Shown here: positions 59,593-64,000 of the stretch, in pieces
Layout: each line of letters begins with the position of its first letter
How positions within the stretch are numbered: position 1 is the first letter of the stretch
Assembly (NCBI RefSeq): GCF_027706745.1
Contig: NZ_JAQFWP010000006.1
Span: forward strand, 62,001-126,000
From: Nocardiopsis suaedae
GTDB lineage: Bacteria; Actinomycetota; Actinomycetes; Streptosporangiales; Streptosporangiaceae
Reading direction: 5' to 3'
Length of the DNA: 64,000 nt
The notes under the pieces: generated by a model
What the model was told of the DNA's origin: nothing
What the model saw: the letters and a program-made list of their open reading frames with translations, nothing else
Databases searched by the model: none
Made by a program: the position numbers and the translations under genes

Positions 59593-59842
59593 TCGTCCAG
59601 CCTTTCCGTCGGCGCCCCCCGGGGGGCGCCGGTGCCGTCCTCGCCGCCCGGCGTGTCGGGCCGCTGTCGCGCCGGCCGGGCGGCCGCATAGCATTGGGCC
59701 CGCGTTCCCTGACTTCCCCTCCGTGCGGCGGTTGGATTCCGCACGGAGAGTCGGGAATGCTCACACATCGGCGATGCTACCGCCGCGCGGGCGGTTCGGG
59801 GCGCCCTGGACCGGGCGCGGCGGGGTCGGATGAGGTTCGGGG

Positions 59843-60622
59843 GTGCGCGTGGACGCGGGAGGCGGACTGCACGAGGGCGACCCGCGCCAGCTGGGCGGGT
59901 ACCGTCTGCGCGCACGCCTGTCGTCCTCGCCCGAGGGCACGGTGTACGCGGCCGTGGACTCCCGCGGCGACCCGGTCGAGGTGGTGCTGCTCAGCGAGGG
60001 GGCCGCGGGCGACGGGCAGGCGCGCGAGCGGTTCCGCGCGGCGGTGGCCGGCGGGCGGAAGGGGGATGGGCCCCGGGTGCTGTCCTCCAGCACGCGCGCC
60101 TCGGCGGCGGCGTGGGCCGCGGTGGCCCCGGGCGGGGGCGGAGCGGGCGCGCTGCTGGAGACGGTCTCGGGCGGTGCGGGGCGGGTGCGCTCGGGCGCCG
60201 CGCCGTCGCTGCAGCCGCACTGGTCGGCGCGCACGGCCCCGGCGTCGGGGCGGTGGTTCTGGCCGCTGCCGGGCGGCGGCGGGCAGGCGGCGGCCCCGCG
60301 CGCCAACCGTGCGGTGGTGGTGGGCATGGTGCTGTTGCTGCTGCTGGCCGTGCTGTTGGCGGTGCTGCTGTACTTCTGGCTGTCGCTGCTGTCCCAGCAG
60401 GCCGGGGCGCAGGCCGAGCCGTCGCCCTCGCCCTCGTCCAGCCCGAGCGGGTCCCCTTCGCCGTCGCCGTCCCCCTCGCCGTCGGAGTCGGGGGAGGGGG
60501 ACGGGCCGAGCGAGGGGCCCACCTCCTCGCCGTCGGAGGACCCCTCCTCGGACGTGCCCGAGGCGCCGCTGGACGACGACGACCTGTCCACCCTGCCGCA
60601 GGACCCCCAGACCCTGACCTGA
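59843..60622 (+). CDS. Membrane protein with kinase N-lobe-like fragment
   Basis: A 259-residue protein. Residues 13-70 (GDPRQLGGYRLRARLSSSPE, GTVYAAVDSRGDPVEVVLLS, GQARERFRAAVA) line up with the start of the Ser/Thr kinase at 17488 (GDPDRIGRYRLIGRLGAGGM, RAVAVKRI, FRERFAREV), but the glycine loop is lost and the ATP-binding Lys is Val. There is no HRD or DFG, and no C-lobe. A TM helix (about 155-180, VVVGMVLLLLLAVLLAVLLY) leads to a Ser/Pro/Glu-rich outside tail. It is probably a non-catalytic regulator. GTG 59843 with weak RBS; divergent from MoxR. Confidence 0.75.
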   Translation: MRVDAGGGLHEGDPRQLGGYRLRARLSSSPEGTVYAAVDSRGDPVEVVLLSEGAAGDGQARERFRAAVAGGRKGDGPRVLSSSTRASAAAWAAVAPGGGGAGALLETVSGGAGRVRSGAAPSLQPHWSARTAPASGRWFWPLPGGGGQAAAPRANRAVVVGMVLLLLLAVLLAVLLYFWLSLLSQQAGAQAEPSPSPSSSPSGSPSPSPSPSPSESGEGDGPSEGPTSSPSEDPSSDVPEAPLDDDDLSTLPQDPQTLT

Positions 60623-60777
60623 CCGGGCACTGCGCCCCCGCCGTTCCGGGGACCTTGGTCCGTGCGCGGCCAGGGGCCCTTTCCGCGCCGGGGGCGCCGG
60701 GCTAGCGTCTGCCGCATCCGCGGGGCGCGCACCCGGCCGTGGGCGGCTGGGCCCCGTTCGGTGGGGAAGGGGGCGTG

Positions 60778-61782
60778 ATGCTCGGCGGCCGTTCCCCGGC
60801 CCGGGCGGCCGCCGCAGGTGCGACCGCCGCGCTGCTGGCCGCGTCGTCGGCGGCGGCCCTGATGGTGGGCGAGTACCCGGTCGCCTGGCGCGAGCTGGCG
60901 CGGGCGCTGGCCGCCCCGGGCGGGCAGCCGGGGTCGGTGGGGTTCATCGTGTGGGAGCTGCGGGTGCCGCGCCTGGTGGCCGGGGCGGCCGCGGGGGCGG
61001 TTTTCGCCGCGGCGGCGGTGCTGCTGCAGGGGGCCTGGGGGAGCCGCGCCCTGGACGTGCGCCTGCTGGGCATGGGCGGGGGAGCGGTGCTGGGGGCGGT
61101 GCTGGCCGGGCCGGTGGGGCAGGCGGGTCCCGGGGAGCGCGCGGCCGCGGCGGTGGCGGGGGCGCTGGCGGCCGGGGCCCTGGTGACGGTGGTGCTGCGG
61201 CGTGCGGGCGCCGGGTGGGGCCCGGGGCGGCGGGCGGTGGCGGGCGCGTCGGCGGATGCGGTGCTGACCGCTGCCGCGGTGGCGGCCGCGGTGCGCGCGG
61301 CCGGGGGGTGGGAGGCGGCCTGGCCGGGTCTTGCCTGGGTGGCGGTCGGGACGCTGTCGGGGGCTTTGGAGCAGGTGCTGGTGCTGGGGGTGCTGTGCGC
61401 GGGGGCGGTGGCGGCGGTGCTGGTGCTGTCGGCCCCGGGCGGGCCGGGTGGCGGGCCGTGGGCGGCCGTGGTGCCGGCGGCGGTGCTGTGCGGGCTGGGG
61501 ACGGCGCTGGCGGGACCGCTGCTGCTGGCGGGGCTGCCTGGGGCCGTGGCGGGGGCCTGGATCGGCCGGGGGCGCCCGGCGCGGTCGGTGGCGGCGGCCG
61601 TGCCGGTGGGGGCGTGCACGGTCCTGGTGTGCGATGTGGTGCTGCGGTCGGCGGGGGAGTGGGCCGAGCCCGCGGTGGGGTTGGCGACCGGGGCGGTGGG
61701 GGCGGTGGTCCTTGCGGCCGCGGCGGCCGTGGGGAGGGCACCGGGGGCGCGGAGGAGTGAGCCCAGGGAAGCGGTGCGGTAG
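60778..61782 (+). CDS. FecCD-family iron-siderophore permease (orphan)
   Basis: A 334-residue membrane protein with eight to ten helices. The N-terminal motif LRVPRLVAGAAAGAVFAAAA and EYPVAWRELARALAAPGG match FecCD/BtuC permeases. The EAA-like loop and second repeat are weakly conserved, and the protein is Ala/Val/Gly-rich. ATG 60778 with GGGGAAGGGG upstream is preferred to GTG 60775. No partner permease, ATPase, binding protein or iron box is nearby, so it may be degenerate or specialised. Confidence 0.7.
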   Translation: MLGGRSPARAAAAGATAALLAASSAAALMVGEYPVAWRELARALAAPGGQPGSVGFIVWELRVPRLVAGAAAGAVFAAAAVLLQGAWGSRALDVRLLGMGGGAVLGAVLAGPVGQAGPGERAAAAVAGALAAGALVTVVLRRAGAGWGPGRRAVAGASADAVLTAAAVAAAVRAAGGWEAAWPGLAWVAVGTLSGALEQVLVLGVLCAGAVAAVLVLSAPGGPGGGPWAAVVPAAVLCGLGTALAGPLLLAGLPGAVAGAWIGRGRPARSVAAAVPVGACTVLVCDVVLRSAGEWAEPAVGLATGAVGAVVLAAAAAVGRAPGARRSEPREAVR

Positions 61783-61815
61783 CTCCCTTGAGGGGGGGCG
61801 CGGCGTCTGCGTCCC

Positions 61816-61946
61816 AGCGCGCTTGCGGCGAAGGTGCGGCGGGTCCCGTCAGCGCTCTATGAATCCCCTGCCATAGATCTACGTCATAAAGCCAGGAGTG
61901 TCGTGTTCCACCGCTTCACAAACACAGCGGAGCGGCTTCGCCGCAC
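61816..61946 (+). repeat. Fixed-geometry intergenic element, copy D
   Basis: AGCGCGCTTG at 61816 and AGCGCTCTAT at 61851 (35 bp), core TGCCATAGATCTACG / TCATAAAGCC from 61869 (18 bp). Then GGAGTG, CTTCACA and the hairpin ACAGCGGAGCGGCTTCGC ending near 61946, as in copy B. It lies between the FecCD stop (34 bp) and the gene at 62016 (70 bp). Confidence 0.88.
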
Positions 61947-62015
61947 CAACCGTCCAAAGATCATCCAGTGCAAAGAGGGCGGGTGCGTTACCCGCTATGG
62001 AAGGATCTGCGTCCC

Positions 62016-62672
62016 ATGAGTCTGGGAAAGTGGCTGAACCCTGCGGCGTGGGGGCGACCGCGCGACTTCGAGTCCCGTCTGGCCTCCCTGCAACCGGAGT
62101 TGCACCGCCACCGCCAACGCGCGGCCGAAGCCCGGCAGAACGGAGGCACCGACCTGCGCTGCCTGCTGGCCGAGGCCGAATACGAGCGGGCCGAACTCGT
62201 CAAGACCATCGCCCACCGGGCCGGGCGCCTGGGCGTGGACTGGTCCGAGCAACACGACGGCCTGCTACTGGACCTGGTCGAGGTCGACGCCCGCACCGGG
62301 CAGTCCACCGCCCTTGAGACGCTGCGCGGCGACCTTCTGGGCCTCATCGAGGACGGCCGCGCCCACGACGCCAAGCAGAAGGCGCGCGAGGCCCTCGACC
62401 GCGCCCAGACCGAGCGCCGCGATGCCGAGAAGGCGCGCGAGGACGAACGCTCCATGGCCAAGTGGCAGGAGAAACGCGGCGAGATGATCGACCTGATGGC
62501 GACCCGCGCCAAGGAACTGGAGTCCTCGGGCCGCCTCGACGCGGTGGCCGAGTGGGAGCGGCAGCAGGAGAAGACGGTCCAGCAGCTCCTGTTCATGGAC
62601 CGCACGGTGGGCATGGACAGCGACGCCGATTCGATCCGCGAGGAGCTCCGCCGCCGCATCGCCGAACTCTGA
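62016..62672 (+). CDS. Coiled-coil protein of unknown function
   Basis: A 218-residue soluble protein rich in Glu, Arg and Lys with heptad-like stretches (RAAEARQNGG, HDAKQKAREALDRAQTERRD, EKAREDERSMAKWQEKRGEM). The N-terminus is SLGKWLNPAAWGRPRDFESR. I do not recognise a family. ATG 62016 with GGAAGGA about 10 nt upstream. It starts 70 bp after repeat copy D and is the only gene placed directly in front of such a copy in the sense direction besides the EAL-CBS gene. GC3 is high, so it is a genuine gene. Confidence 0.78.
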   Translation: MSLGKWLNPAAWGRPRDFESRLASLQPELHRHRQRAAEARQNGGTDLRCLLAEAEYERAELVKTIAHRAGRLGVDWSEQHDGLLLDLVEVDARTGQSTALETLRGDLLGLIEDGRAHDAKQKAREALDRAQTERRDAEKAREDERSMAKWQEKRGEMIDLMATRAKELESSGRLDAVAEWERQQEKTVQQLLFMDRTVGMDSDADSIREELRRRIAEL

Positions 62673-62871
62673 GCCGCCCGTCGGCGGGCGGTCTCCGACC
62701 ATCCGCCGACGGCGTGCCCGTGTCCGCACGGACCACCCCACAGCGCCCCAGAGGCGCCTCGACGGGGCGACCCGAAAAACCGGTGGAGCACTGCCGCTCC
62801 CGCCGGTAGCGTCCCCGACCGCCCGCGCACACCACCGGGCGGACAAGACGCACAGCAGGCAGGAGCGCACC

Positions 62872-63717
62872 GTGGACGAACACCCCACCCACCCCCACGA
62901 CCCCGTCCCCGAACGCCCGGTGCGCCCCCTGCAGGGCCGCACCGCCCTGGTCACCGGAGTCAGCAGGCACGACGGCATCGGATACGCCGTCGCCCGCCGC
63001 CTCGCCTCCTACGGCGCCTCGGTCTTCTGCCACCACCACCGCCCCCACGACACCGAGCAGCCCTGGGGCTCCGACGACACCGACGCCGTCCTGCAAGGGG
63101 TGCGCGACGCCCGCACCGACCCCCAGGCCCGCGTCGAGGGCGCCGGAGCCGACCTGGCCGCCCCCGGGGCCCCGCATGAGCTGTTCGAGGCCGCACACGC
63201 GTCGCTGGGGCACGTCGACGTCCTGGTGTGCAACCACGCCCGCTCGGGCGGCGACGCCGACCTGGCCGGGGTCAGCGAGGCCATGCTTGACGGCCACTGG
63301 GCCGTGGACGCGCGTTCGCCGCTGCTGCTGGCCCAGGCTTTCGCCACCGCGCACGACGGCCGCCCCGGGGGCAGGATCGTGTTCATGACCTCCGGGCAGG
63401 GGCAGGGCCCCATGCCCGGTGAGGTCGCCTACGCCGCCGCCAAGGGCGCGCTGGCGGCCATCACCCTGACCGTCGCCGACGAGCTGGCCGAACGCGGCAT
63501 CACCGTCAACACGGTCAACCCCGGGCCGGTGCAGACGGGGTACATCCCCCGGGAGGCCGAGCGCGCCCTCATGCACAAGCTGCCCATGGGGCGCCTGGGC
63601 CGGCCCGATGACCCGGCCCGGCTGATCGCGTGGCTGGCCACCGACGAGTCGCGCTGGATCACCGGGCAGGTCCTCAACAGCGAGGGCGGGTTCGCGCGCT
63701 GGCGCGACCCGGCCTGA
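62872..63717 (+). CDS. Short-chain dehydrogenase/reductase
   Basis: A 281-residue SDR: LQGRTALVTGVSRHDGIGYA (cofactor loop with a Gly-rich insertion), VLVCNHARSG, catalytic S and Y in VFMTSGQGQGPMPGEVAYAA and AYAAAKGALAAI, then WITGQVLNSEGG. FabG-like with an N-terminal extension of about 20 residues. GTG 62872 has GGAG-type sequence upstream. Substrate unknown. Resistance-type 3-oxoacyl reductases share this layout. Confidence 0.88.
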   Translation: MDEHPTHPHDPVPERPVRPLQGRTALVTGVSRHDGIGYAVARRLASYGASVFCHHHRPHDTEQPWGSDDTDAVLQGVRDARTDPQARVEGAGADLAAPGAPHELFEAAHASLGHVDVLVCNHARSGGDADLAGVSEAMLDGHWAVDARSPLLLAQAFATAHDGRPGGRIVFMTSGQGQGPMPGEVAYAAAKGALAAITLTVADELAERGITVNTVNPGPVQTGYIPREAERALMHKLPMGRLGRPDDPARLIAWLATDESRWITGQVLNSEGGFARWRDPA

Positions 63718-63895
63718 GCGCGCGGGGCGCGGCCGCGCCCGGCGGGCGGCCGGGCCCTGATTGGCGGGGCGCCCGGCGAGGTAGGACACCCACGAGCGCG
63801 CGGGAGCGCGCCGGACAGTCAGGACCGCAGCGGCGACGAGATCGGGCCGGGCGGCGGGGGAGGGCCCTGCCGTGCGGCCTCGGAGGCGATGGGCG

Positions 63896-64000
63896 ATGGC
63901 AGTACTGGACGAGAAGCAGATCACCGACGGGCTGGAGCTGCTGGAGGGGTGGGAGTGGCACCCCGAGGACGCCGAGATCCGCCGGACGGTGGTGATGCCG
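63896..64000 (+). CDS. Pterin-4a-carbinolamine dehydratase (5' part only)
   Basis: The first 35 residues: MAVLDEKQITDGLELLEGWE, WHPEDAEIRRTVVMP, the characteristic start of PCD/DCoH (W in GWEW, then acidic D/E stretch). Catalyses dehydration of 4a-hydroxytetrahydropterin. ATG 63896 has GGAGG 9 nt upstream. The remaining part lies past the right edge. Confidence 0.78.
   Translation, partial: MAVLDEKQITDGLELLEGWEWHPEDAEIRRTVVMP

Noticed and set aside
61778-61783. GGTAGC at the end of the FecCD gene
   Set aside because: Lies in the stop region, has no matching -35 and no nearby downstream gene in range.
62785-62810. GGTAGC at 62805 before the last dehydrogenase gene
   Set aside because: No GNNT element at 14-17 nt upstream; probably chance.

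Overview
The window is chromosomal DNA of a very high-GC actinomycete. Third codon positions are nearly all G or C, GTG starts are common, and the genes include AfsR/SARP, PucR and WYL regulators, an AfsR-like NB-ARC/TPR protein, DUF3040, DUF1876 and DUF1918. A Nocardiopsis-like or related Streptosporangiales genome would fit, but this is inference from gene style. I saw no tRNA, rRNA, CRISPR array or complete insertion sequence.

Layout. 1-4.8 kb: a translationally coupled purine-catabolism operon on the minus strand (xanthine dehydrogenase FAD subunit, 2Fe-2S subunit, 8-oxoguanine deaminase, molybdopterin subunit running off the left edge), divergent from a PucR-type regulator. 4.9-17 kb: a stress island with a Cys-rich copper-storage-like protein, a CBS-pair protein, two hemerythrin-like proteins, a glycosyltransferase, a ChaB/Rho_N protein, a PoxB-type TPP enzyme, a SigB/SigF-class sigma factor, a dehydrogenase interrupted by an in-frame TGA, and a DUF3040 protein. 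At least seven of these transcription units follow near-identical promoters (GTTT or GCAT, 16-17 nt, GGTA[GA]C or close variants), which match the general-stress sigma pattern. An iron-box-controlled siderophore-binding lipoprotein sits inside the island.

17-38 kb: a Ser/Thr kinase, a WYL regulator with a GNAT enzyme, an NB-ARC/TPR protein facing a CDP-glycerol-transferase-like pair, an EAL-CBS protein, a GlxA-type regulator with a DJ-1 protein, an aldo/keto reductase, an orphan beta-trefoil protein, a 1064-residue AfsR-family regulator, and a large LPG-synthase-type membrane protein. 38-40.5 kb: a Zur-box-controlled cluster of zinc-independent ribosomal proteins L33, L31 and L32, a MarR regulator and two decayed genes. 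40.5-46.4 kb: a UvrA-like ATPase divergent from a TetR regulator, an ohrR-ohr peroxide pair, an EamA exporter and a frameshifted Uma2 gene.

46.4-64 kb: tandem CNNM/CorC transporters, two methyltransferases, short-chain dehydrogenases, DUF1918 and DUF1876 proteins, an APC permease, a truncated MFS pump, a NUDIX-HAD pair, a MoxR-DUF58-VWA operon divergent from a kinase-lobe-like membrane protein, a lone FecCD permease, a coiled-coil protein of unknown function, and the start of a pterin-4a-carbinolamine dehydratase gene at the right edge.

The most unusual feature is a family of four intergenic elements (near 25.95, 37.7, 54.55 and 61.85 kb). All lie in one orientation. Each has two copies of an AGCGCGCTTG-like box exactly 35 bp apart, and an AT-richer core (TGCCATAGATCTACG then YCATAAAGC) starting exactly 18 bp after the second box. 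I do not recognise this architecture. The second notable feature is the shared stress promoter set together with duplicated leader blocks.
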